A stretch of DNA of 64,000 bases from Callipepla californica brunnescens (taxonomy: Eukaryota; Chordata; Aves; Galliformes; Odontophoridae), in contig JALIRH010000150.1 of assembly GCA_023055505.1 (NCBI GenBank), positions 186,001-250,000 on the forward strand, in the 5' to 3' direction. This document shows positions 34,771-45,094 of this stretch, one piece after another. Made by a program: the position numbers and the translations under genes. The notes beneath the pieces are model-generated. The model did no database searches, had not been told where the DNA came from, and saw only the letters and a program-made list of their open reading frames with translations. Numbering within the stretch: position 1 is the first letter of the stretch; every line of letters starts with the position of its first letter.

Positions 34771-37700
34771 TCACGCACTCGGTTTGGTGGGGTGTTGAAC
34801 AACAGGTGGGAGCATTCTGGCTCTGATTGCCACATGCAAATCCTTTCCACTCATCTCATTTTACATGAAAAGGAGGTGGTTTGTTTTTCTGCTCCAGCAA
34901 TTAACCGGACAGGCGTCAGTGCCCTGATCCTTAGAAAAAAAACCTCCAATTTTTCAAACTTATTCTTTGCATGGACCACTCCTCATCTTTCTGCATCCTT
35001 TGCACTTAGAAAAAAAAAAAAAAAGTAATTTTCATTACAGAATTATTGTCACCATATTAAAAATCCTTTTCATCTCACAAATGCGGAATAGCTTCTTCAT
35101 CTTCTTGAATATTTTTAGCACTCTTTTTGATGCCTAATTAAGTTTTCATCAGTCCTTTTTTTCTTAGTCATGTAAAAAGTACTGCTGCATCAACATTACA
35201 TACAAGGGCAATGCTATCTTTTATCCATGGAAATAGGTATTTTGAAGCAGTCTGGAACAGCATTTGCTTATTTCCCAGTAGCATTACATCTCCCACTTTG
35301 TTATCTTGTGAGTATTAAGGTCAGTTAAGTCTTCTATCCTATCCTATTTTTAGGTAAGTGAAAAACAATTCTTGTCATTAAGGGCATGCTTTTCTTTCAC
35401 GCTTTGAAATGCCATTTCACAGTCTTTAAAAGCGTTCCTTTCTTCACTGACAGTGGCTTGTGAATCAGGAAAGTCATCAAAGTTGTCAAACTCCTTGTTG
35501 CACGGTTCCTTTCAAGTAGGATGACTTAGGACAGTAGTTCCACTGCTGGTGTATTGGGTTTAATTCAAATCCCCTTGGCTTGGCCTTTCTACAGATGAAG
35601 TGGTTGGAACAACCACATCACAGTAGCAGTAATAACAAAAGACAAATCAAAACAACTCCCCCATGGCAGTTCATGAAATGAAGGGCTGGTAGATACAAAC
35701 ATACTTGAGATGTTTCTGCTGGTGGCACGCAAAACATGTTCTGTGGAAGCATTCAAAATATACTTCAAACTGATGCTGCAAACATAGGCATAGTTGGGGC
35801 ATCTGCGCATTTCCAGAGGTTATTTCTATCAGCACAAACTGATTTCTCTGTTGTCCCCCCAGTCTCATCCAAAATGAAACAAAGCCTCCTGGGGAAGTGT
35901 GTGGCAGTGATCAAAGGGAGGCCCCATCATAAGAATTCCAGAGCTAATGAGAAGGTAATTGTGGTTTAAATAAATACCAGCTGATTGCTGCATATGTACT
36001 GGAGGCAATGACAGCTGCTAAGCTATGGCCTGCCACTTACCAGCTGGACCCAGGACTAGCCCAGGTAGCGAAATTCTGGTAGGTTAAGTTGTTCAGACTG
36101 AAAGCACCCTGATCTGATTGGCTTCCCAGTAGTCTGGACATCTTATGTGATTCCCAACAACACTGAGGTGTTGGGATTCTGGAAGACAAAAACAAGTGGA
36201 AACTACTCTTTACAATCCGCTTCAGGCCTCCTGGCACATGGGAAACTGAAGTTCAGTTGTAGGAACACTGAAGAACTTGGGAGTTAGGACTGTTTTTCTC
36301 TTGTTTTCCTCGTGATACAGCTCCTCCTTTAATGGCTAGTTGCCATCAGCTTGCTGCGTGCTGAACCTGGCTGAGCAGCCTGGAAGGACTTGGTGAGCTT
36401 TAGGGTCATGCTGCCCAACTACTCTAATGAAAACTGTGGGATTTTCTTGAACTAACCCTCATTGGAATTAGGGCAGATTTGGCTGAGAAGCTTCCCAGCT
36501 TTGTTTTAAGAAGCAGTGGTGAGGAATCCATTACACTTCATTCGAACTCCCTAATAAATTAATTCATTATCTTATCCCTTTCTCTAGTAAGGAAAACTTC
36601 TCTAGTATCACATGTCTTTCTTGCCTGAATTGTGTCTCATTTATTATTATACCATAAATTGTTACTTGTTATTATCAACTGCTGCCTTTGGGGATGTAAT
36701 AATGTCTGAGAATTCTACAGCAGTTGTTTGCCTGAGCTTCATGCACGAGTTACTAGTCCAGTCCACAACAGGACTCAGCATTGCAAGCAGGTGTGTCTGA
36801 AGAATTCAAGAGCAAGAGAACGCAGAGAAAATGTTTAAGTTTGTATTCCCTCTGGAAGCCTTCCTTCAAATTCTAAAGATGAATCCTAAGTTCCTTGCTG
36901 GAAACTGAGAGAGAAAAGCTGTGAGAGGGATCCCAAGTTCCTTCCTGAGAAGGAGAAGAAATAGGATAAGTTAGGTCCTGTATGTCTTGTGCAGGGGGAC
37001 TCACAGGCGTTTATGATCCCTTCACACCCTCTGTGTTGTGTTGACCTGTAACTCTCAGGTGTTTCCTCTCCTTGTCCTGTAGCACAACCTCTTCCTCGCT
37101 GTGTAACTCAGTGACGTGCCCACCAGCAGGGCTCCATGCCCAAGCCCCTGGCACCCCACTGCCTATGCTACTTTAACTTACGGAGAAGGAGCCTGGTGTG
37201 GGCCAGGTAGGAGGAGATGCAGCTTCACTAAAAAGGCACAGCTTTTAGAGAGGTAATGAGTGAGGGAAGAGAGGTCCTGGTTGGAGCCAGAGCCAGGAAT
37301 CTTTCCTCCTGTCATACTGTTCAAACTGCTCTGCGATGAAGATACTTTGCAAAATGGGACAAATGACTTTTTTCTTCCTAGATGTCTTCCTCATCTAGAG
37401 TTAGAAATCTTTTACACTTATGTGGAGTCCTGTCTTACCTTTACAGTGCAGCCTGGGTCTTGGAAGTAATTGATCTCTACTCAGTCTTGGTGGAAGAAGT
37501 CATAATCCTTAGAGGTGATTTATTAGTCCTCCAATGTGTTTCTTTTTGCAGGGAAACACAAAACTGCTCTAAATGTTAGGACTTGTGCATTTCAGAACAT
37601 ATTTGAAAACAGTTCCTTGTCTGACTAAAAATAATGAAACTGTTGCTGAGCTACAGAATATAAAAATTTTAGAACATCAAATTTCATTTCTGAGAGAAAA

Positions 37701-38780
37701 AAGGAGTCCTGTTTCTCCGAGCAGAGTCAATTTTCACAGTACAATCATGGGAGGAGTCTTATGCACATACAATCTAGGCTGTTTTTTTGCCATTTCTCAG
37801 CTCCATTAGGGCTGAGCAGGGCTGGCTGTGTTACAGTGTTGTTGTGGCATTTTTAATCCCACCTGCTATAGTATCAGTGCGTGGAGAAAATCCTCCTCTC
37901 AGGTCTGTCTGCGTCAGAGTACATTGGTCGTAGTGGCTCTTTCTTGAGCTGGACCCACTGGAGGGGAATTTAGTGACAGTGAGAAGTGGTGGGATGGTAT
38001 GAAGGCTTTTCTGGCACTGGAAACTTATCCTTTGTGGCAATTACAGAGAGAAAGTGAAGATGTGGTAGCAGAGCAGGGTGCAAGGATGGGAGTACAGGGG
38101 AAGAGAAGGCGTGAGCATGGACAGCAGTGCTAGAGAATGATGTAAAAGGGTCACGAGAAGGAGAACAGAGTGCTTGGTATGCTGTACTGGAGCTGCGAGC
38201 TATAGCAGTATTGTTCAATCACAGCTCATTGCACTGCCTGCAACATATCCACTTTGTGTGTGTTTTATTTCTGTCGCTGGCATTGTACAGCAAGGCCGTG
38301 AGTACATAGGAATGTGAAAATTATAATATTAATAATTTTACTGTTAGTAATATTATTAATAATAGTAATGTTAATAAAACAGTCATCATGCATGCATGAT
38401 CAACCTCAGGGATAAGTCTATTATTGCTTATTAAGCTTTGCTCGTATACTATGTCCACCCATCCTATTTTGCTTATCTTCCCCTCTCCTGCAAGGGGACC
38501 ACTACTCAAGTTTGAGGACTCTTTTCCTGGGCAGGTGGCAAAAGACAAGAGAAATGCAAGTTTTGTGTCCCACTTTGTAGTTTGGTCAGTAGACCAAGGG
38601 TATCTGGAGAACACCTCCAAAAGTTGGCCTGTAAAGTTTTGCTAGCAGGAAGGAACACCAGAGTGCATGACAGAAATAATGCCCCTTCTGGGGAGCCATT
38701 TTCCAGCTTCTTTGTGTGTTAGCCCTAATTCTTCCAGTTTCAAAGTCCCGTAAGACAGTAAGCAGTATTCTCTAAGGCTG
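34771..38780. other. Gene-free stretch between the two divergent promoters
   Basis: About 4 kb of unique, mostly AT-rich sequence. I see an ATT/AAT-rich run at 38323-38390 and an A-run at 35010-35024. A short frame at 35850-35970 ends in a donor-like AAG/GTAATT (peptide KQSLLGKCVAVIKGRPHHKN) but has no recognisable family. No supported gene. Confidence 0.4.
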
Positions 38781-38810
38781 ATACAAATGTGCAGAAAATA
38801 GGATGGGGAC

Positions 38811-39298
38811 CCCCCTTTTCTCTTTTTTGTGCCCCCCCCTTTCTCTGTTTTGCCCCTTCTTTTTCTCTTTTTAGAACCCCGCTCCTTTTCTGCTGTGTGT
38901 GCCTCTCTCTTTTCTCCTGTGTGTGCCCCCCCTTATTCTCCTGTTTCTGTCGTGCCCCCCCTTTCTCTTTTTCGTTCCCCCCTTTCTCTTTTTGCCCCTT
39001 TTTTGTTCTCTTTAAAAGAGAACCCCTTTCTCCTTTGTGCACCCCCCTTCTTGCTTTTGTGCCCCCCCTCTACTTTTTGCGCCCCCTTTTCTCTTTTTTG
39101 ATCACCGCCTTTTCTCTTTTCTGCACCCCCTTCTTTTTCTTTTTTGCGCCCCTCCCCTTTTCTGCTGTGTGTGCCCCCCTTTCTCCTGTCTGCCCCCCCT
39201 TTTCGTTTTTTTTGCACCCCCTTCTCTCTTTTGCCCCCCTCTTGTCTCTTTTTAGCACCCCCCTTTTCTCCTGTCTCTCCCCCCCCCCCCCCCCTTTC
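38811..39298. repeat. Polypyrimidine minisatellite-like tract
   Basis: About 490 bp of irregular units of roughly 18-28 bp, each a C-run (4-8 C), a TTTCTCTTTT-like stretch and often a short GTG or GCG. It ends in a run of about 17 C (39281-39297). The strand asymmetry is extreme. It abuts the CpG island of the RANBP2-like gene. Confidence 0.88.
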
Positions 39299-39299
39299 T

Positions 39300-40160
39300 G
39301 CTGTGTGTGCCTGTCTGCGGTTTACGGGCTGGTTCGGCCTTCCCGGCGGTGCGTGCCGGCGCAGCCCCTCCCAGCCCCGCGGAGCCACGTAAACAAAGGG
39401 CCCGCGAGGCCACGCCCCGCCGCTATGAGCGCACAGTGCGCACTGCGATCGGCAGAGGAGGGCGTTCGGCCACGCGGGGAGCGGGAGCTCGCGGAACGCT
39501 CGAGTGCCGGCCTTCCGCTGCTTCGTTTTTGTCGTCGCTGCCGACGAGTGCCGGGCTCGGCGCCATGATCTGGCACGCGAAGCCCGAGGCGGAGAGAGAC
39601 GTCTCCTCCGTGCGGGCCGCCGCGTCTTCCCGTCGAGAGGTGAGTGCCGCGGAGCTCCTGCGGAGCTGCGCTGGGGTCCGCTCCCCGCTCTGTCCCCGTC
39701 CCCGTCTGCCCCGTCCCTTCGCTCCTCCCCGCGGGTGCCGGGCCCGAGGGGCGGCTGCCCGCCGCCTTTGCCGGTGCCCAGGGTGGCTTGCGGGGGCCGG
39801 CGGGCCTGCCGCCTCTGCGGGAAGGGGTACTGGGGAGGGTGGGCGGGGAGCGGAAGCCGAGGGAGGCTGCGGTGGGGGAGGGCGCCGCGTCGCCTTCTTG
39901 GAAACGTGGTTCTTGAGACCGGGACCAAAAGGGGGGGGAATAGCTTTGCTGTCGTGCGTTGGGAACTGGGTAGCCCCGCGACTGCCTGATCCCTGGAGAA
40001 CGGTGCGCGGGTCACGGCGAGCGGATGGATGCGATTTGGAGCGGCGGCGTCATGCTGAAAGGTCCCGCTCTGCTGCTTGGAATCGGCTTTGTTGCAGAGG
40101 TGGGATATTGAGCAGCAGCGTGTTGTAGAGCGCGAGTGCGCGCCGCGATGCCGAAGCCAA
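39300..40160. promoter_or_regulatory. CpG island, promoter of the RANBP2-like gene
   Basis: Dense CpG and GC-rich sequence around exon 1 and into intron 1. Long open frames on both strands here (for example 510 codons on the minus strand) are due to GC richness. Confidence 0.75.
39565..39639 (+). CDS. RANBP2: RANBP2-like exon 1 (N-terminus)
   Basis: ATG at 39565 opens 25 codons (MIWHAKPEAERDVSSVRAAA, then SSRRE) ending at a consensus donor GAG/GTGAGT, phase 0. It joins exon 2 in frame to give ...SSRRE-KSLKGFLIAKL. RANBP2 has a short first exon of the same kind (a K-x-x-V-E/D-R-x-x-x-S-V-like stretch before K-S-M/L-K-G-F). The extreme N-terminus differs from what I remember of mammalian RANBP2. 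Its position in a CpG island supports the start. Confidence 0.75.
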
Positions 40161-41765
40161 GAAGCAGTGCGGGTGGAACCCTTCCAGGCCCCCACTTCCT
40201 CTTCCCAAAGGGGGTCTGGGTCCACGGGCGCTGCTATAGCGTAGCAGCTGCCGTCGTGCTTCCCGATTCCCTTGCTGTGTTTCTTTCTCCATCGACTTTC
40301 CAGATCCCTCACGTCTCTTCTGCGTCCGGGCATCCCTCTTACATCTTGCTCATCTTTGCTTTCCTCGTCCTGTGTCTCTCCCGAATCGTTATTGCTTTCC
40401 AAACTTCCATCGTTACGGAAGCCGTTAACGTTATATTTCGGTTTCATCTCCTTCCACCATCCCACCCCTATCCCCGGGGCTTCCAGTGCAGTCGATGGGA
40501 TATCGGGTTTCCCACATCTCCGCAGATGACGCCTATTCGCTCTTCTAATGTCCCGTCCCCGCCCCGCTCGCAGTAACGCGCAGTTACAGCAGCAGTCTCC
40601 GGCCCCGGCTCTGTCTCTCGCTCCGAAAGTTCCGCTTACCGCCTCGGGGTTTGGGGCGGTGCGGGCTCTGCTCCGGTGCCGGCACAGTTCACGAGTTCTG
40701 AGATCTCAAACCCGTTGTTTTCCTTAACCCTTTTGCAGCTTTTTCCCACAATTTGTACCCTCATTTATACTTCCATACGCCATCAGAGCAGTTTGTCCCA
40801 CTCCTTTCAAAACCCACGGCTCAAACAGTGAGGTTCTTCAACTTTTGCATCCCCCGGTACTTAGTTGCATGGTGAGAATACTCAGTTATAAACTATGGTC
40901 GTGTTACTTCATTTCTGTTCCCAGTTTCTTATTCAGCGTTTCTCCTGGCTCACCAGCAGTGTCTTTTCAGTGAGCCAAAATATAACACAGAGGGGACTTT
41001 TATTTTTAGTTTTACTTTTCCTGCTTTTCCCATCCAGTCTTAGATTTTGTCTGAGAATCTTTCTAGGTGATTTTTTTTTTTTTTATAGTTACTGCATAAC
41101 ACAAATATTTGTCAATTACTTTTGGAATTTCCCTCCATGTCCTTGGAATGTGACATCTCTGGTGGTCATGGCATTTAAGCTAAGAGTACATTTCCAACTG
41201 TTAAGGGAATTGCGTTATGTTGCAACAGAAAATCTGCCTCCTTATCGTCACTGGACTCTTCCACTGAATTGCAAACAGCAACTCCACTTTTGTTCTCTGG
41301 ACCCTCTAGTGCGTTAAGCAGCCACCCTATCCACCATTGCGTTGTCCTTATCTTCATGGGACACCACACCCTCTCCCCCCCACCCCTGTGCTGAGTTGCA
41401 AGCAGCAGCTCTCTTCAGTTGTACGTGCGTTTCCATGGTCCCTGTGCTGACCTGCTGGCTGTGCCCCCGTGCAGTTCCATGGGCTGACCTGCTTACTCTT
41501 TTCCCCCCTAGGGCTCAACCTGCTGGCTCTTTCCCCCGTAGCACCCTATGGGTTGACCTGATGTCCCTGTGAGTCACCCGCAGATCAAATCGCACCAAAG
41601 TTTTCACTGTTTTTTCTTTAATACATTATTAATATGTTAACAGTGTGCATGTCTATGATCCCTGTGTTTCTTCCTGAAGTTACCTGTTTGCTCAAGCTTT
41701 GAGGCCTAGTTTAACAAGTGTATAGAGTCGGCCTAATTCAGTTCCTTGATTCGGTGCAGCGGGGC
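39640..41765 (+). other. Intron 1 (5' part) of the RANBP2-like gene
   Basis: CpG-rich for its first 1 kb, then ordinary sequence. A degenerate tandem repeat of roughly 47 bp lies at about 41420-41570 (units built around TGGGCTGACCTGCT, GGGCTCAACCTGCTGG and TGGGTTGACCTGAT with CTTTCCCCC). No exon recognised. Confidence 0.5.
41761..41765. other. Target-site duplication of ERV C, left copy
   Basis: GGGGC, repeated exactly at 47793-47797. Confidence 0.93.
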
Positions 41766-42102
41766 TGTATGGGAACTGTGGAATCACGGCCTGAACCACT
41801 GATTGACCACCTGAGGCAAGCCCTGAGTCAGCTGCAGGGGCACAAGTGAGTGTGATTGGAAGGGGTGGAGTTTGACTCCACCTCTCCCAAGACCCCATTT
41901 AAGGGCTGACCACCAGCGGGGAAGGATCTCTTGTTGGAGATCCCTCCCTGGTGGAGTTATCGGCGAGCCTCAACCATCAGCAAGGTGAGCCAATCTCTTT
42001 TGCTATTATTTTGTATAACATCTACTTAAATCCTACCAAAAATATACCATCCTTTCGCACTAACTTCCTTGAAGTGCTTTCCCTGGGGTTATTTGCCCTA
42101 CA
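41766..42102 (+). repeat. ERV C 5' LTR (337 bp)
   Basis: TGTATGGGAAC to GCCCTACA. It has an AP-1/MARE-like TGAGTCAGC (about 41824-41832), a perfect hairpin GGTGGAGT-TTG-ACTCCACC (41864-41882), a TATA-like CATTTAAGG (about 41896-41904), a second hairpin GGATCTC-TTGTTG-GAGATCC (41924-41943), and a consensus splice donor AAG/GTGAGC (about 41982-41989). No AATAAA is seen, unlike the ERV A LTR. Confidence 0.93.
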
Positions 42103-42104
42103 AT

Positions 42105-42121
42105 TGGCGAGCCAGGCAGGC
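42105..42121 (+). promoter_or_regulatory. Primer-binding site of ERV C
   Basis: TGGCGAGCCAGGCAGGC starts two bases after the LTR. Followed by a (TA)n stretch (about 42129-42153) in the leader. Confidence 0.75.
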
Positions 42122-42170
42122 TTAAAACGATATATATATATATATATATATACTTAGACAATAACAAACC

Positions 42171-43745
42171 ATGTCTTTCATTTGGAACCTTTTCAAATGG
42201 GGCAAGGGGGAGAATGTTACTCCCTTAGACCAAACAATTCCCGGCCAAATTCCAGGATTTATAGGGTCACCCTATTATGGTCTTGCTACTGTTATTGAAA
42301 AATGGGGACCCCTGCGGGTTACAGGCAGTGCTTCTCCTTCTCCAGCCCGGCTGACGGATTATTTTCAAGGCCTAGATAAGGATATACTTGTTACAAAAGA
42401 ACGTCGGCTAGCCGCTTCTGCAGTGGCCTGGCCTCTAATAATGGCTTTACATAAATTAGATGTAACAAATACAAACATAGAAACTGAAAATCAGTTGTTA
42501 AGAGATCGAATTGAGAAATTAGAACAACAGTTGGGCACATTAGTAACAAAAAAGCCTGGACTAGATGTGCCAGCAAGACAAATACGTACCATATCAGTAG
42601 AAGATACCCAGGTCCCTGAAGTAGCGGACCTGGATGTTTCAGAAGCCAAGATCTCTAAATCAGATCTCGAAGCTCCATCTATGGAAGATCCGTTTGAGAT
42701 CCGACCAATCATAACTCAAAAAACAAAAAAAGTCCAAGATAGACCAGCGGGGGTGCCTCCTGACCAATGGCCCCCTGCTGAAACATGCTTGCATGTGACA
42801 GCTCGCCCGTATACGTCAAATGAGTTGATGGACCTAGTACAACGGTTCCATCAAAAACCAAGAGAGAGCATACCATCATGGCTCCTGAGGTTATGGGATG
42901 CAGGAGCTGAAAGTGTGTTAGTCAGTGGGACAGAGATGTCAAAATTAGCGTCTATAACTATACACCCAGCCCTGAGGCAAAGATTATATGCTGCCATCCA
43001 TTATACAAATGAGAATCATTCTATTATAGATTGGTTGATGGCAGCATGCCGCCTAACATGGCCTAACAAATCTGATATTCCATTTAATACCGGTTTATGG
43101 TCCTCTATGGAGGACCTCCAAACATACATCCGGGAACTGGGTATGAGAGAGGCCATGTATTCGGAAAATTTCGAAAGCCCTGATACAGAAAAATTTACGG
43201 CAGGTATGCGAGACCTAATATTACAGCAAGCCCCCTCTCACCTTTATGGGACTTTGGTCTCCATACTAAACCCCTTAGTGGCTTCGGAGGCTATCATTCA
43301 ACAGGCAGCCCAGTTGGTGGCAGACCTTGGGGAAACGGGGCGCATAAGAACTAGGCGCAATATCCGCATGATAGAAGAAGCTGAGGCATTCCCCATTAAA
43401 ACTAGGAAGCCTGTCCCACGGATACCCCGATCGGGCCCCATACGGGTATCCCGGAAGACTATGTTTAATGATCTTATACGGGCCGGGGTTGCCTTTGCTA
43501 AAATTGATGGGCAGCCCAACCATGTGTTGCTACAGCTTTGGAAACAAATAAGAAATGATCAGAAATTTCAGAGTACTCCCAGAAAATCGGGAGTACAGAT
43601 AATACAGGCAGCACCAACAACAACTTGGAATTTGGCTGACTTCATAGACCCAAATAGAAGGAAGAAACCTCCACAAGTGTCACGAGCCACAGTGCCGGAA
43701 CCACCTGTGGTAAAAGACTTAGACCTAGCGAACTTCATGGAGTGA
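42171..43745 (+). CDS. gag: ERV C Gag, intact (524 aa)
   Basis: Virion structural polyprotein. ATG 42171, stop TGA 43743-43745, no interruption. The N-terminus MSFIWNLFKWGKGEN has aromatic and basic residues. Residues about 103-125 (ENQLLRDRIEKLEQQLGTL) form a heptad-like coiled coil. A conserved central region around residues 195-430 (TARPYT..., WPNKSDIPFNTGLWSSMEDL) is shared with A, B and D and probably is the capsid. The C-terminus is basic/proline-rich (PNRRKKPPQ) with no CCHC zinc knuckle. The start lies about 65 bases after the primer site. The frame of pol overlaps the last 88 bases (43658-43745). Confidence 0.93.
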   Translation: MSFIWNLFKWGKGENVTPLDQTIPGQIPGFIGSPYYGLATVIEKWGPLRVTGSASPSPARLTDYFQGLDKDILVTKERRLAASAVAWPLIMALHKLDVTNTNIETENQLLRDRIEKLEQQLGTLVTKKPGLDVPARQIRTISVEDTQVPEVADLDVSEAKISKSDLEAPSMEDPFEIRPIITQKTKKVQDRPAGVPPDQWPPAETCLHVTARPYTSNELMDLVQRFHQKPRESIPSWLLRLWDAGAESVLVSGTEMSKLASITIHPALRQRLYAAIHYTNENHSIIDWLMAACRLTWPNKSDIPFNTGLWSSMEDLQTYIRELGMREAMYSENFESPDTEKFTAGMRDLILQQAPSHLYGTLVSILNPLVASEAIIQQAAQLVADLGETGRIRTRRNIRMIEEAEAFPIKTRKPVPRIPRSGPIRVSRKTMFNDLIRAGVAFAKIDGQPNHVLLQLWKQIRNDQKFQSTPRKSGVQIIQAAPTTTWNLADFIDPNRRKKPPQVSRATVPEPPVVKDLDLANFME

Positions 43746-45094
43746 CGAAGAACTTTGGTCCCTTTAGGGCCTCCAGATGTGACCGGAGGCCCTATGTAGA
43801 ACTAGAGATATTTTGGTCAAATAAGAATATTCAAAAGGTGATGGCTTTAGTAGACACTGGTGCGGAAACATCAATTATATATGGAGACCCAACAAAATTT
43901 AAGGGCAATAGAGTGATGATTGGTGGGTTTGGGGGACAGACCATTCCGGTCACCCAAACATGGCTGAAATTGGGGGTTGGGCGTCTTCCACCCCGGGAGT
44001 ATAAAGTGTCAATTGCCCCAATTCCAGAATACATCTTGGGCATAGACATTTTATGGGGTCTGGCTCTCCAGACAACTGTGGGAGAGTTCAGACTTCGACA
44101 GAGGTACATTAGTGTCCGGGCAATACAGACAGTATTGAGGGGCCATGCGAAACATGGGCCAATTTGTTTGCCGAAACCACGCCGGATTACTAATGTAAGA
44201 CAGTATAGACTCCCGGGGGGGCAGGAAGAAATATCAAAAACGGTGCAGGAACTAGAAAAAGTAGGTATTATAAGACCTGCACATAGTCCATATAATTCCC
44301 CCATATGGCCAGTGCGGAAGTCGGATGGAACATGGAGAATGACAGTAGATTATAGGGAATTAAATAAGGTCACGCCGCCCATCCATGCGGCCGTACCCAA
44401 TATTGCTTCCCTAATGGACACACTTAGTAGAGAAATCAAGACCTACCATTGTGTCCTGGATTTGGCAAATGCATTTTTTAGTATTCCGATTGCCAAAGAA
44501 TCGCAAGATCAATTTGCATTTACATGGGGAGGCAGGCAGTGGACCTTTCAGGTCCTGCCACAGGGGTACGTGCATTCACCAACATACTGTCATAACTTGG
44601 TGGCGCGTGACCTAGCTAATTGGAGGAAACCTAATAATAACGTCAACCTATATCACTACATTGATGATCTCCTGTTAACATCCGACTCACTGGAAGCAGT
44701 AGGAGAGGCGGCAGATTCATTAACTGCCTACCTAGGTGAAAGAGGATGGGCTATCAATCCTCAGAAGGTGCAAGGTCCAGGCCTGTCTGTAAAATTTCTG
44801 GGGGTAGTCTGGTCAGGAAAGACCAAAGTGCTACCCAGTGCCATTGTAGATAAGGTTCAGGCATTTCCAGTCCCTACAACAGCAAAGCAGCTGCAGGAAT
44901 TTTTAGGTATATTGGGATACTGGCGTTCCTTTATACCTCATTTGGCGCAGCTGCTGAGACCTTTGTATAGACTCACAAAAAAAGGGCCAATCATGGGATT
45001 GGAGGAGAACAGAACAGGATGCTTTCCAGCAGGCAAAACAGGCAGTGAAACAAGCCCAGGCATTGGGTATATTCGATCCTACCCTCCCAGCTGA
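43742..45094 (+). CDS. pol: ERV C protease and reverse transcriptase, frame 1 of split pol
   Basis: Open in the -1 frame relative to gag. The first in-frame stop upstream is TAG 43655-43657, so the usable frame starts at 43658 and overlaps gag by 88 bases; expression by -1 frameshifting or reinitiation is inferred. Aspartic protease: VDTGAETSIIYGDP from about 43850. RT: VDYRELNK, LDLANAFFSIPI, LPQGYVHSP, and catalytic YIDD at 44657-44668. After LTKKGPIMG the reading is out of frame because of A7 at 44977-44983; the last codons to 45094 are not pol sequence. ERV D, with six A, reads through correctly here. Confidence 0.88.
   Translation: MTKNFGPFRASRCDRRPYVELEIFWSNKNIQKVMALVDTGAETSIIYGDPTKFKGNRVMIGGFGGQTIPVTQTWLKLGVGRLPPREYKVSIAPIPEYILGIDILWGLALQTTVGEFRLRQRYISVRAIQTVLRGHAKHGPICLPKPRRITNVRQYRLPGGQEEISKTVQELEKVGIIRPAHSPYNSPIWPVRKSDGTWRMTVDYRELNKVTPPIHAAVPNIASLMDTLSREIKTYHCVLDLANAFFSIPIAKESQDQFAFTWGGRQWTFQVLPQGYVHSPTYCHNLVARDLANWRKPNNNVNLYHYIDDLLLTSDSLEAVGEAADSLTAYLGERGWAINPQKVQGPGLSVKFLGVVWSGKTKVLPSAIVDKVQAFPVPTTAKQLQEFLGILGYWRSFIPHLAQLLRPLYRLTKKGPIMGLEENRTGCFPAGKTGSETSPGIGYIRSYPPS

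Noticed and set aside
35850..35970. Exon-like frame with KQSLLGKCVAVIKGRPHHKN and a donor-like site
   Set aside because: No recognisable family, weak acceptor, isolated; kept only as a note.
38933..40465. 510-codon minus-strand open frame and the 273-codon plus-strand frame at 39307-40128
   Set aside because: They cross the polypyrimidine tract, exon 1 and a CpG island. GC-rich sequence with few stops explains them; no family resemblance.
43831..44304. 157-codon antisense frame in ERV C protease-RT (also in A, B and D)
   Set aside because: Mirror of the conserved pol codons; no independent conservation is visible.
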